5,588 nt of DNA from contig JBBQXS010000100.1 in assembly GCA_038209365.1 (NCBI GenBank), positions 1 to 5,588 on the forward strand, given 5' to 3'. Source of the stretch: DASQHW01 sp038209365. Its GTDB lineage: Bacteria; Actinomycetota; Acidimicrobiia; IMCC26256; PALSA-610. Positions 1 through 5,210 of the stretch are shown piece after piece. The notes below the pieces were generated by a model. It was not told where the DNA came from. It did no database searches and was given only the letters and a program-made list of their open reading frames with translations. Each line of letters begins with the position of its first letter. The first letter of the stretch is position 1. The position numbers and the translations under genes were made by a program.

Positions 1-145
1 GACCAGCCTCGCGCCCTACAGCCCACGCGACCTCGACCAGGTCGCACGCAAGCTCAACGGACGGCCTCGACAAACCCTCGCCTGGATGACACCATCCCAA
101 GCACTCGACACCGCGTTGCAATGACCCGTTGAGACCAACGCAGAT
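1..145 (+). mobile_element. Right end of an IS30-family insertion sequence (partial; boundary approximate)
   Basis: The transposase tail ends at 124, and IS30-type elements normally end within a few tens of bases after the transposase stop. The stretch around 116-135 (ttgcaatgacccgttgagac) resembles the terminal inverted repeats of actinobacterial IS30-like elements as I remember them. The left end is outside the window, so neither the inverted-repeat pair nor a target duplication can be confirmed. The right boundary given is an estimate. Confidence 0.5.
2..124 (+). CDS. IS30-family transposase, C-terminal end (partial)
   Basis: The frame is open from the window edge to a TGA at 122-124 and gives 40 residues. 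These include SPRDLDQVARKLNGRPRQTL followed by AWMTPSQAL. The pattern 'Y-S-x-x-x-L-D-x-V-A-x-x-L-N-x-R-P-R-x-T-L-x-W-x-T-P' is the characteristic tail of IS30-family DDE transposases, which cut and join insertion-sequence ends during transposition. The catalytic DDE residues lie upstream, outside the window, so whether the enzyme is intact cannot be judged. The family assignment rests on this tail alone, but the motif is distinctive. The gene points toward the neighbouring SnoaL-like gene, which is on the other strand, so the two converge with 34 bases between their stop codons. Confidence 0.85.
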   Translation, partial: TSLAPYSPRDLDQVARKLNGRPRQTLAWMTPSQALDTALQ

Positions 146-158
146 CTGGGCGGGCTTC

Positions 159-566
159 CTAAGCCGATTCCGGCCGGATCTTTTCGCGTGGGGCGAAGCC
201 CCAGCCGAGCTGAGCGAGCATCTCGACGAAGTTCGAGCCGAGCCACTGATCGACGATCTGGCCATCGTCGTCGAAGCGGAATGCGAGCATGAGCGACGTC
301 TCGACCCGCCGCCCAGTGGGCTCTTGTACGAACAACCATGGACCTTGCTGCGTGCCGCGAAAATCGAAGAACACGACTGCCATGTCGCCTTCGGCGACGA
401 TCCACCGCACGTCCGCTTCGAGATCAGGAAAGGCGCGAACCACGCTAGATCCTGATCCCACGACCGCCGGGTTGGACGTGAACTCGTCAAGGGCTTCGAG
501 GTCGTGCCTGTTCATCACTCTCTCGACAAGTTCGAGGACACGAGCCTTGTTGCGGTCAGCGGACAT
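159..566 (-). CDS. SnoaL-like / NTF2-like family protein (ester cyclase type)
   Basis: A 135-residue protein that starts at an ATG (566-564) and ends at TAG. It has the usual order of the SnoaL-like alpha+beta fold: an N-terminal helix with NKARVLELVERVMNRHDLEA (about residues 6-25), AFPDLEADV (45-53), IVAEGDMAVVFFDFRGTQQG (about 56-75), PTGRRVET (83-90), and the strand plus tail FRFDDDGQIVDQWLG (about 96-110). Members are small cytosolic proteins with a cone-shaped pocket. Some are polyketide ring cyclases or isomerases, but most actinobacterial copies have no known substrate, so a reaction cannot be assigned. The segment between 'ALDEF' and 'AFPDL' is about 17 residues, shorter than the roughly 30 I expect, and the usual His/Gly-rich loop there seems missing. 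No strong Shine-Dalgarno sequence is visible. It stands alone on the minus strand between an insertion sequence and a large regulator. Confidence 0.85.
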   Translation of the reverse strand: MSADRNKARVLELVERVMNRHDLEALDEFTSNPAVVGSGSSVVRAFPDLEADVRWIVAEGDMAVVFFDFRGTQQGPWLFVQEPTGRRVETSLMLAFRFDDDGQIVDQWLGSNFVEMLAQLGWGFAPREKIRPESA

Positions 567-577
567 CAGCGCATGAC

Positions 578-583
578 ATTAGA
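578..583 (-). promoter_or_regulatory. Possible -10 box for the SnoaL-like gene
   Basis: On the minus strand TCTAAT matches the TATAAT consensus at five of six positions and lies 11 bases before the ATG at 566. Transcription would start almost at the initiation codon, which fits a leaderless or near-leaderless message, common in actinobacteria, and the lack of a visible Shine-Dalgarno sequence. No good -35 box is found 17 bases upstream. The call is weak. Confidence 0.2.
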
Positions 584-623
584 CCTCGATGGCCTATCCA
601 CGCCGCCCTGCGCGCCCACAGCT

Positions 624-707
624 CGCCCGATCTGGAGCGATGAGATAAAGTGCGGATGGTCAATGCACGCCGCAGTAGTTGCAGCCGGAGAGCGACCAGA
701 TCGGGCG
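624..707. repeat. 12-bp perfect inverted repeat, 60-base spacer
   Basis: The arm CGCCCGATCTGG (624-635) is repeated as its exact reverse complement CCAGATCGGGCG (696-707). Pairing does not extend beyond the 12 bases on either side. The arms lie in the noncoding gap upstream of the SnoaL-like gene. They could be two binding sites for a dimeric regulator, remnants of a small mobile element, or chance in GC-rich DNA. There is no T-run, so an intrinsic terminator is unlikely. Confidence 0.5.
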
Positions 708-836
708 CGCACTACTCACCGTCTCCGTCCGGTTTTGCTCGCGGTCGCGAGTGCCCCCAATCGGCACATCGGTGACGCGAGGTTGAGTGTTCGCGGCGGG
801 TTATTGGGATGGTCTCGGGCGGCGCGCGAGGGGTAG

Positions 837-3329
837 TCAGTCCAGGCGTTCGAGGACGGCGCGGGCGTCGGCTTCGATGTCGCCGTACCCGCCTGCGCTC
901 GCTGTGGTGAGCGCGGCGTCGGCCATGGCGCGTGCTCGCGTGTGGTCGTCGCCTTGTTTGCGGTCGGCGAGCAAGGCGGCCGATGCGGCTTGGGTATAGG
1001 CGATGAGCAGCGGCGCTTCGAGTCGCACGTGGATCTGCATCGCTTCGCTGAACCAGCGGTCCGCGTCGTCGTAGCGGCCGAGGAGGTGTTCGAGGGTGCC
1101 GAGGTAGTGCGCGAATACTGGGTGGACGGTGATCTGCGCGGTGACGATCTGATCGTGGTACGGCGCGACTCGTTCGCGGACACGCTCCGCCGTCGCAACG
1201 TGCCGAACCCGAACCGCCGCGTCCGCCCAGTAGCCATGCGCTGTCGACCATGCCGAGTCGGCCGTCATCGACAGTCCGCCAGCGACGTGCGCGTCCAGAA
1301 GCGTGGTGGCCCGCTCAACGTCGCCGGTCTTGGCGATCGCGTCCGCGAGGCCCGCTTGGTAGACGGGCAGCCCCGGCGTGTCGACGATGGTCTGCTCAAT
1401 AAGCGGGATCAGTTCGTCGAATCGCCCTTGATGGTCGCGAATGTTGGCGAGCTGCGCGCCGAAGATGCCCAGGGCGTCGGGCTGGCCCGTCGCGGCACCG
1501 TAGGTATAAGCAGCTTCGGCGAGGCGTTCGGCTTCGACGAGATCGCCGCGCAAGATGGCGTGGAGCACGCGATCGAACGCGGCGGTCCAGCGTTGCGGCG
1601 CGGCCGGGACGTGTGCGGCTGTTTCCTCGATGATCGCTGCGTGGCGGCGGATCGCGGCGAGATCGGCGCGTTCGAGTCCGGAGCGGTTCGCGCGGAGGCG
1701 CAGGGCAGGGTCATCGAGCTCCTCCGCAAGCGCGCGGGCTTCTTCGGCGCGTTCGGCGCGGAGGTCGAGTGTCCACGGCACGACGGTCGCCGCATAGGTT
1801 GCGAAGACCGCGGCGGCGAGTGCCCCACGGTCGCCGCTGCGCCGTGCTGTGGCGATGGCGTCGTCGGCGAGCGCGAGCAGTTCGTCGATATCGGCGACGT
1901 AGAGGCGTTCGGCGCACGCGATCGCGAGCAGCCGGGCGCGGTCGGCGTTGTCGGGGTCATCGAGGCGTTCGAGGGCGCGGTCGATGACGGCGAGCTTTTC
2001 GTGGTCGGTGTCGCCGAGCGTGCTGAAAAAGCCGCGGTTGCTGGCGAGCGCGGCGCGTACGAGGAGATCGACGGCGTCGAGGCGGTCGGCGAGGTGGGCT
2101 GCGTCGAGCAGTGTTTCGCGGTAGGCGGGGATGCCGGATTGGCGTTGGGCGTCGCCGAGACCGACGAGAATCTCGGCGCGTTCGCGCTCGTCGCGGATCG
2201 GAGCGCGGTCGGAGAGGTCGAGTGCTTCGGTGTACCAGCGGACAGCTTCGTCGGGTGCGAGCTGTTCGACCGCCCGCCGGGCCGCGACTTGCGCGTAGTG
2301 GATGGCTTTGGAGGTGTCGGTCGGTTGCACGGCGGCCGCCCAGTGGTAGGCAAGCTCGCCGGCCCGCTCGCCGGGGTTCTCGCCGACAATGGTTTCGAGC
2401 TGTTCGGCAACGGCATGATGCGCGCGGGACCGCCGCGCCGGAGAGAGGCCGTCGTAGAGGGCGTGTTCGATGAGCGCGTGCGCGAACGTGTACCGCTCGG
2501 GATCCTCGGTCGTCTGGAGCACCGCGGCGGCGACTGCGGCATCGCACAGGTCCACGAGGCTGTCCTCATCGACCTGCGCGACGGCGGCGAGCAGGCCGAT
2601 GTCGAAGTCGCGGCCGATCACGGCGGCGAGGCGCAGGACCCGTTCGGTGTCCGCACCGAGGGTCACGAGGCGACGGCCGACCACCTCACGCACCGAGACC
2701 GGCAGTCCGGCGGCGCGAAGGTCGGGATCGGCGAACCAGCGGCCGTCTAGTTGGTAGATGGCGCCGGTCTCGGCGAGGTGCCGCAGGATCTCACCGACGA
2801 AGAACGGGTTGCCCTCCGTCTCCGCCAACAGCGCATCACGCAGCGCGACGCCGTCGTCATCCATGTCGTGCCCGGCGATCGTCTCCATCAACGCCAACAC
2901 GTCCAGGTCGGTCAGACCCCGCAAACCAACTCTTAGCGCGCCGCCTTCGCGGTGCATCGCCGCGACCAGATCCGCGACCGGATCACCCGCGGCGACTTCC
3001 GAATCGCGAAACGTTCCCAACACCGCGACCCGCAGCGCCACTTCGGTGGTCGCGACGTGTCGGAGGAGCTGCACGCTGGGCCGGTCCGCCCAATGCAAAT
3101 CATCCAACACGATCAACACCGGATATTCGGCTGAGGCGCGGGCGAGGAGATCGGCGACACAGCCGTACAGCACGAACCGTTCCGTCTCCGGGTCCGTCGC
3201 TGAGGATCGCTCGACCGGAACGCGCGCTGCGAGCTGCGGGACTAGGCGTGCGAGGTGCCCACCCCGATCCGCCACATGCGCGGCCACGACGCGTTCGGGG
3301 AGATGAGTTGGGTGAGGGCTTCGATCCAC
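837..3329 (-). CDS. ATPase and TPR-like C-terminal part of the split cyclase gene (third reading frame)
   Basis: An 830-residue open frame with a GTG as first start, though recognisable sequence begins about residue 12 (ERVVAAHVADRGGHLARLV). It holds Walker B VLIVLDDLHWAD (71-82), VAVLGTFRD (101-109), ETEGNPFFVGEILRHLAE (170-187), LPVSVREVVGRRL (209-221), FAHALIEHALYDGLSPARR (282-300) and helix pairs such as YAQVAARRAVEQLAPDEAV (345-363), which resemble TPR units and continue to the C terminus. It lacks a P-loop, so alone it could not be a normal ATPase; the P-loop lies just upstream in another frame. Annotation software may call it a stand-alone 'AAA family ATPase' or LuxR-like protein, but it lacks a DNA-binding domain. 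Its final residues are ARAVLERLD. Confidence 0.75.
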   Translation of the reverse strand: MDRSPHPTHLPERVVAAHVADRGGHLARLVPQLAARVPVERSSATDPETERFVLYGCVADLLARASAEYPVLIVLDDLHWADRPSVQLLRHVATTEVALRVAVLGTFRDSEVAAGDPVADLVAAMHREGGALRVGLRGLTDLDVLALMETIAGHDMDDDGVALRDALLAETEGNPFFVGEILRHLAETGAIYQLDGRWFADPDLRAAGLPVSVREVVGRRLVTLGADTERVLRLAAVIGRDFDIGLLAAVAQVDEDSLVDLCDAAVAAAVLQTTEDPERYTFAHALIEHALYDGLSPARRSRAHHAVAEQLETIVGENPGERAGELAYHWAAAVQPTDTSKAIHYAQVAARRAVEQLAPDEAVRWYTEALDLSDRAPIRDERERAEILVGLGDAQRQSGIPAYRETLLDAAHLADRLDAVDLLVRAALASNRGFFSTLGDTDHEKLAVIDRALERLDDPDNADRARLLAIACAERLYVADIDELLALADDAIATARRSGDRGALAAAVFATYAATVVPWTLDLRAERAEEARALAEELDDPALRLRANRSGLERADLAAIRRHAAIIEETAAHVPAAPQRWTAAFDRVLHAILRGDLVEAERLAEAAYTYGAATGQPDALGIFGAQLANIRDHQGRFDELIPLIEQTIVDTPGLPVYQAGLADAIAKTGDVERATTLLDAHVAGGLSMTADSAWSTAHGYWADAAVRVRHVATAERVRERVAPYHDQIVTAQITVHPVFAHYLGTLEHLLGRYDDADRWFSEAMQIHVRLEAPLLIAYTQAASAALLADRKQGDDHTRARAMADAALTTASAGGYGDIEADARAVLERLD

Positions 3330-4110
3330 GGTTGATACGGGATCCCGAGATCCTCGTCGCTGCGGCCGTACACCACCGCGCCGCCCTGCTCATACACGTC
3401 GGCCGCGAACCGTGCCGCGAGCGTCGTCTTGCCGATCCCGGGCTCACCCGCGAGCAACATGATCCGCCGGTCGCTGTCGTCGAGAACGGCCTTCCACTCG
3501 CGACGAGCTGGCCGGACTCCGCCTCACGGCCCACGAACGACACCGATCTCGCCGATGCCAACCGCGCCGGCAACGGCGGCCGCGCTTCGCGCGGGTCGAT
3601 CGGAGCCCACACGACTTCGACCGTCTCGACCGGGTCCGGCAAGCCCTTCAAGGTCAGTTCGCCAAGGGAGCGGCAGTCGTGACGGCTGCGCCGTCCGGCC
3701 ATCCCCCGCACCATGTCTGTCGCCAGGATCTGACCACTCTCACAAGCAGCACAGAGCCGGGCAGCTTCGACGACCGGGTCGCCGAAATAGTCGTCGTCCT
3801 CGCGACTCACCTCGCCGACACTCAACCCGACTCGCAAACCCACCGAGAACTCGCGACCACGACTGTCGCGCTCCACGCCTTGTTGCATCGCCACCGCGCA
3901 CGACAACCCCGCCGACGCGGCGCTGAACACAACCATGAGCCCGTCGCCCAGGTTCTTCACCTCGGCCCCGCCCGTCTCGACGATCGCTTGTCGCAGGATC
4001 GAAAAATGTTCCCGGCGCAGCTCGTCCGCCGCCTCCTGGGCCAGACTCGACGTCAACGCGGTCGAACCGACCATATCCGTGAAAAGAACCGTCACATTCT
4101 CGGTGGTCAT
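3100..4110 (-). CDS. Adenylate/guanylate cyclase domain part of the split gene (first reading frame)
   Basis: This frame begins MTTENVTVLFTDMVGSTAL, the typical opening of a class III cyclase catalytic domain. D12 (FTDMVGST) and D56 (NLGDGLM) are the two metal-binding aspartates. K52 (EVKNLGDG) and D107 (DDYFG) match the Lys/Asp pair that selects adenine, so ATP to cAMP is the likely reaction. R118 in VVEAARL matches the transition-state Arg, but the Asn expected four residues before it is Val114. GQILATDMV (about 126-134) and LGELTLKGLPDPVE close the domain. Reading is sensible to about residue 204, including SFVGREAE. Beyond 3497 the frame becomes Ser/Arg-rich nonsense until a stop at 3100-3102, because Walker A lies in another frame. 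The GTG at 4212 would add 34 low-complexity residues and is not preferred. Confidence 0.75.
   Translation of the reverse strand: MTTENVTVLFTDMVGSTALTSSLAQEAADELRREHFSILRQAIVETGGAEVKNLGDGLMVVFSAASAGLSCAVAMQQGVERDSRGREFSVGLRVGLSVGEVSREDDDYFGDPVVEAARLCAACESGQILATDMVRGMAGRRSRHDCRSLGELTLKGLPDPVETVEVVWAPIDPREARPPLPARLASARSVSFVGREAESGQLVASGRPFSTTATGGSCCSRVSPGSARRRSRHGSRPTCMSRAARWCTAAATRISGSRINRGSKPSPNSSPRTRRGRACGGSGWAPRTPSPAARSARSGRAILSDGPGDGTVRAVRLCRRSPRPRLSRISGVDRVG
3242..3460 (-). CDS. Walker A fragment of the split cyclase-ATPase gene (second reading frame)
   Basis: This short open frame carries MLLAGEPGIGKTTLAARFA, a textbook P-loop, followed by GRSDEDLGIPYQPWIEAL, typical of the AAA_16/STAND ATPases fused to cyclases. 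Meaningful sequence in this frame starts upstream of the ATG, at 3496 (WKAVLDDSDRRI), and continues to about 3299, after which it turns into nonsense and stops at 3242-3244. It is not expected to be an independent gene; it is the middle piece of the 837-4110 gene. Confidence 0.6.
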   Translation of the reverse strand: MLLAGEPGIGKTTLAARFAADVYEQGGAVVYGRSDEDLGIPYQPWIEALTQLISPNASWPRMWRIGVGTSHA

Positions 4111-4120
4111 CGACGCGTTA

Positions 4121-4125
4121 CTCCC
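4121..4125 (-). promoter_or_regulatory. Ribosome binding site for the cyclase gene
   Basis: On the minus strand GGGAG is followed by ten bases and then ATG (4110-4108). It supports the ATG that opens directly into the conserved VTVLFTDMVGST core over the upstream GTG at 4212. Spacing is slightly long but usable. Confidence 0.45.
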
Positions 4126-4298
4126 GCCTGCACGCCCCCACGGTAAGGGGCGCGTCCGGCTAGCCGCACGCCGCCCGCGGCGGCCCGACGAGTGCGCCAG
4201 AACGTCCCTCAAGGACGCCCTGGCGACCGTCCCCTATCGCCGGGTCAGTGCCGTACCTCCGCCAGAAGACGGCCCGCGCTTGCAATCGCGAACCCGAG

Positions 4299-4317
4299 CA
4301 GATTGCCCGCTCTGGCG
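4299..4317 (-). repeat. Inverted copy of the shared upstream element
   Basis: On the minus strand this reads CGCCAGAGCGGGCAATCTG, matching 17 of 19 bases of the element at 5156-5174. It lies about 190 bases before the cyclase ATG and in the orientation of that gene. Its role is unknown. Confidence 0.4.
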
Positions 4318-4373
4318 TGATCTTGCGAGTGGCGACCGATCGTCGTAAGGCCCGATCCACCCTCGAAATATCG

Positions 4374-4392
4374 CTCCCGATCGGGCAATATG
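4374..4392 (+). promoter_or_regulatory. Shared upstream element, copy before the methyltransferase
   Basis: CTCCCGATCGGGCAATATG ends 14 bases before the ATG at 4407. It matches the copy at 5156-5174 at 16 of 19 bases, with 11 identical bases at the 3' end (CGGGCAATATG). CAATAT within it could act as a weak -10 box. The left half is the palindrome CCCGATCGGG. Whether it is a promoter, an operator or chance is not settled. Confidence 0.35.
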
Positions 4393-4406
4393 TGCGCGTG
4401 CCGACG

Positions 4407-4871
4407 ATGCCGTATTACCGACCCGACTTGGCGCGGATTCACCATGACGGTTTCGGCTTTCACGCCGATGCCGTTGCGCCAGGCATTCTCAGGCTGTTGG
4501 AGCCCGTGCGCGAGCGCGGCGGGTTGGTCTTGGAGATTGGCTGTGGTTCGGGGTTGTTGACGAAGTATCTCGTTGAAGGCGGCCACCGGGTGCACGCAAC
4601 GGATGCATCGAGCGCCATGGTCGATCTGGCGCGTGAGCACGTGGCGGGAGCCGAGGCGATCGATCAGTTACGACTTCCGGACGATGCCGTGCCGCCCGCA
4701 GATGCAATCGTCAGCGTGGGGCATCCGCTGAGCTATCTCGACGATGAGGAGCAGTTGAGCCGCGCACTTGCTGCGCTGGCTGGCGCGCTTCGTCTGGACG
4801 GTGTGATCGCGTTCGACATCTGCGACGGGCGAGGCGCGTCGCGAAGATCCGCCAAAGGTTTGGTTCGGTGA
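4407..4871 (+). CDS. Methyltransferase N-terminal piece (SAM-binding half)
   Basis: This piece has the SAM-binding half of the Rossmann fold, including EIGCGSG and D66, and runs in frame to FDICD. After that the frame gives an unrelated tail (GRGASRRSAKGLVR) and a TGA at 4869-4871. If translated as written, the 154-residue product would keep the SAM-binding site but lose the C-terminal beta strands and probably not fold properly. The frame is open further upstream to an ATG at 4248, but those 53 residues show no family resemblance and overlap the intergenic elements. Confidence 0.7.
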   Translation: MPYYRPDLARIHHDGFGFHADAVAPGILRLLEPVRERGGLVLEIGCGSGLLTKYLVEGGHRVHATDASSAMVDLAREHVAGAEAIDQLRLPDDAVPPADAIVSVGHPLSYLDDEEQLSRALAALAGALRLDGVIAFDICDGRGASRRSAKGLVR

Positions 4872-4878
4872 GGATTGG

Positions 4879-5130
4879 GTGCTCATTACGCGAACGTCGG
4901 TTCCGAATCGTCGAACGTTTCGGAGGGATATGACGATGTTCGTTCGTTCGGGCCCAGAGTCATGGCGACGAGACGACGAACTGCACGACAACATCCTGAT
5001 CGACACGGACGAGATTCCCAGGTCGCTCGCGAGGCACGGCATTCGGGCTGAGCTCCGGCGCTCGTTCGGAAGCGAGGTACTCCCGACGGGTCTCGTCGCG
5101 GTCGTCGGAGTGCAAACGGCCCGTACATAA
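4879..5130 (+). CDS. Methyltransferase C-terminal piece
   Basis: This frame is recognisable from about 4830 (GEARREDPPKVWFGEDW) and continues to the TAA at 5128-5130. The first possible start within it is GTG 4879. Family-like segments are VLITRTSVPN, FRRDMTMFVRSG, DDELHDNILIDT and LRRSFGSEVLPTGLVAVVG. It is unlikely to be an independent gene, as it lacks a SAM site and a ribosome binding site of its own. Confidence 0.5.
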   Translation: MLITRTSVPNRRTFRRDMTMFVRSGPESWRRDDELHDNILIDTDEIPRSLARHGIRAELRRSFGSEVLPTGLVAVVGVQTART

Positions 5131-5155
5131 CTGCCGATCGGCGCTCGCCTTACTG

Positions 5156-5174
5156 CGCCAGACCGGGCAATATG
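5156..5174 (+). promoter_or_regulatory. Shared upstream element, copy before the transglutaminase-like gene
   Basis: CGCCAGACCGGGCAATATG ends 36 bases before the ATG at 5211, in the 80-base gap after the methyltransferase. A palindrome GCCGATCGGC (5133-5142) lies just upstream, similar to the CCCGATCGGG overlapping the 4374-4392 copy. The position suits a promoter or operator, but this is inference. Confidence 0.35.
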
Positions 5175-5210
5175 CGTGGCTCGTAGCGCACTGGGCAGGC
5201 AGCATGGCAC

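Larger units (their letters stand above)
567..836. other. Intergenic region with no supported gene
   Basis: These 270 bases lie downstream of the large cyclase-ATPase gene and upstream of the SnoaL-like gene, both on the minus strand. Translations in all frames are short and Arg/Pro/Ser-rich without a recognisable domain. What can be seen is a perfect 12-bp inverted repeat (arms 624-635 and 696-707), a short palindrome at 738-751, and the possible -10 box at 578-583. No GC hairpin followed by a T-run was found to end the large gene. Confidence 0.6.
837..4110 (-). pseudogene. Class III nucleotide cyclase - AAA ATPase - TPR-like regulator, split by two frame disruptions
   Basis: Read across two corrected frame breaks, this is one protein of about 1091 residues. 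It has a class III cyclase domain (about 1-165), a FVGRE linker opening an AAA_16-type ATPase with Walker A GEPGIGKT (about 222-229), Walker B VLIVLDDLHWAD (about 332-343), NPFFVGEI (about 435) and FAHALIEHALYDGL (about 543), then a long alpha-helical TPR-like region to the end. This is the known architecture of actinobacterial cyclase/STAND regulators, cytosolic proteins that couple ligand sensing by the helical repeats to cAMP synthesis. The start is ATG 4110, with GGGAG ten bases upstream. One base seems missing after 3497 and another in the C-run 3297-3300. As written, no single product carries both Walker A and Walker B in frame. It could be a true pseudogene or a product of sequencing indels; length and domain order are otherwise complete. 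Confidence 0.8.
4111..4406. other. Divergent intergenic region between cyclase and methyltransferase genes
   Basis: About 296 bases between two diverging genes, so promoters for both should lie here. Open frames that extend into it from either side are Arg-rich and lack family features. It holds two copies, in opposite orientation, of a 19-base element (4299-4317 minus, 4374-4392 plus) and the palindrome CCCGATCGGG at 4376-4385. No clear -35/-10 pair was found for the cyclase gene. Confidence 0.5.
4407..5130 (+). pseudogene. Class I SAM-dependent methyltransferase, one frame disruption
   Basis: Read across one break, this gives about 240 residues, the normal length for this family. From ATG 4407 it begins MPYYRPDLARIHHDGFG and carries motif I LVLEIGCGSG (residues 40-49, ExGxGxG), the acidic motif II residue D66 in VHATDASSAM, and VSVGHPLSYLDDEEQL. 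The second half, in another frame, has KVWFGEDWVLITRTSVPN, MTMFVRSG, SWRRDDELHDNILIDT and LPTGLVAVVG, ending at TAA 5128-5130. These methyltransferases move a methyl group from SAM to a small molecule or other acceptor; the substrate is unknown. The break lies near 4825-4832: either one extra G in GGG, or an 8-base loss that also removed a few residues after 'FDICD'. No strong Shine-Dalgarno is seen before the start; GTG 4398 is an alternative. Confidence 0.8.

Noticed and set aside
129..576. Plus-strand open frames over the SnoaL-like gene
   Set aside because: They are antisense shadows without domains; the minus-strand frame has the recognisable NTF2-like pattern.
738..751. Palindrome CTCGCGGTCGCGAG as a terminator for the large minus-strand gene
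   Set aside because: The loop is only two bases, and on the minus strand it is followed by A-rich, not T-rich, sequence, so it does not fit an intrinsic terminator.
1409..2569. 386-codon alternative frame on the minus strand
   Set aside because: A Ser/Pro/Thr/Arg-rich shadow lying within the real ATPase/TPR-like coding frame; no domain.
942..2750. 602-codon open frame on the plus strand opposite the ATPase/TPR region
   Set aside because: It mirrors the codon bias of the minus-strand gene, which carries clear Walker B and family motifs. Its own translation is Gly/Val/Glu/Arg-rich with no recognisable domain, as expected for antisense frames in GC-rich DNA.
3296..3500. Programmed -1 ribosomal frameshifting to make the full cyclase-ATPase
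   Set aside because: Both breaks would need a -1 slip, but neither site has an X-XXY-YYZ slippery heptamer, and two successive slips would be required. Mutation or sequencing error is simpler.
4111..4212. Upstream GTG start extending the cyclase by 34 residues
   Set aside because: The extension is Arg/Gly-rich low complexity, and the ATG at 4110 has a GGGAG ten bases upstream and opens straight into the conserved domain.
4248..4406. Upstream ATG start for the methyltransferase
   Set aside because: The 53 added residues show no family resemblance and cover the intergenic repeats; the family usually begins close to the YRPDLA motif just after ATG 4407.
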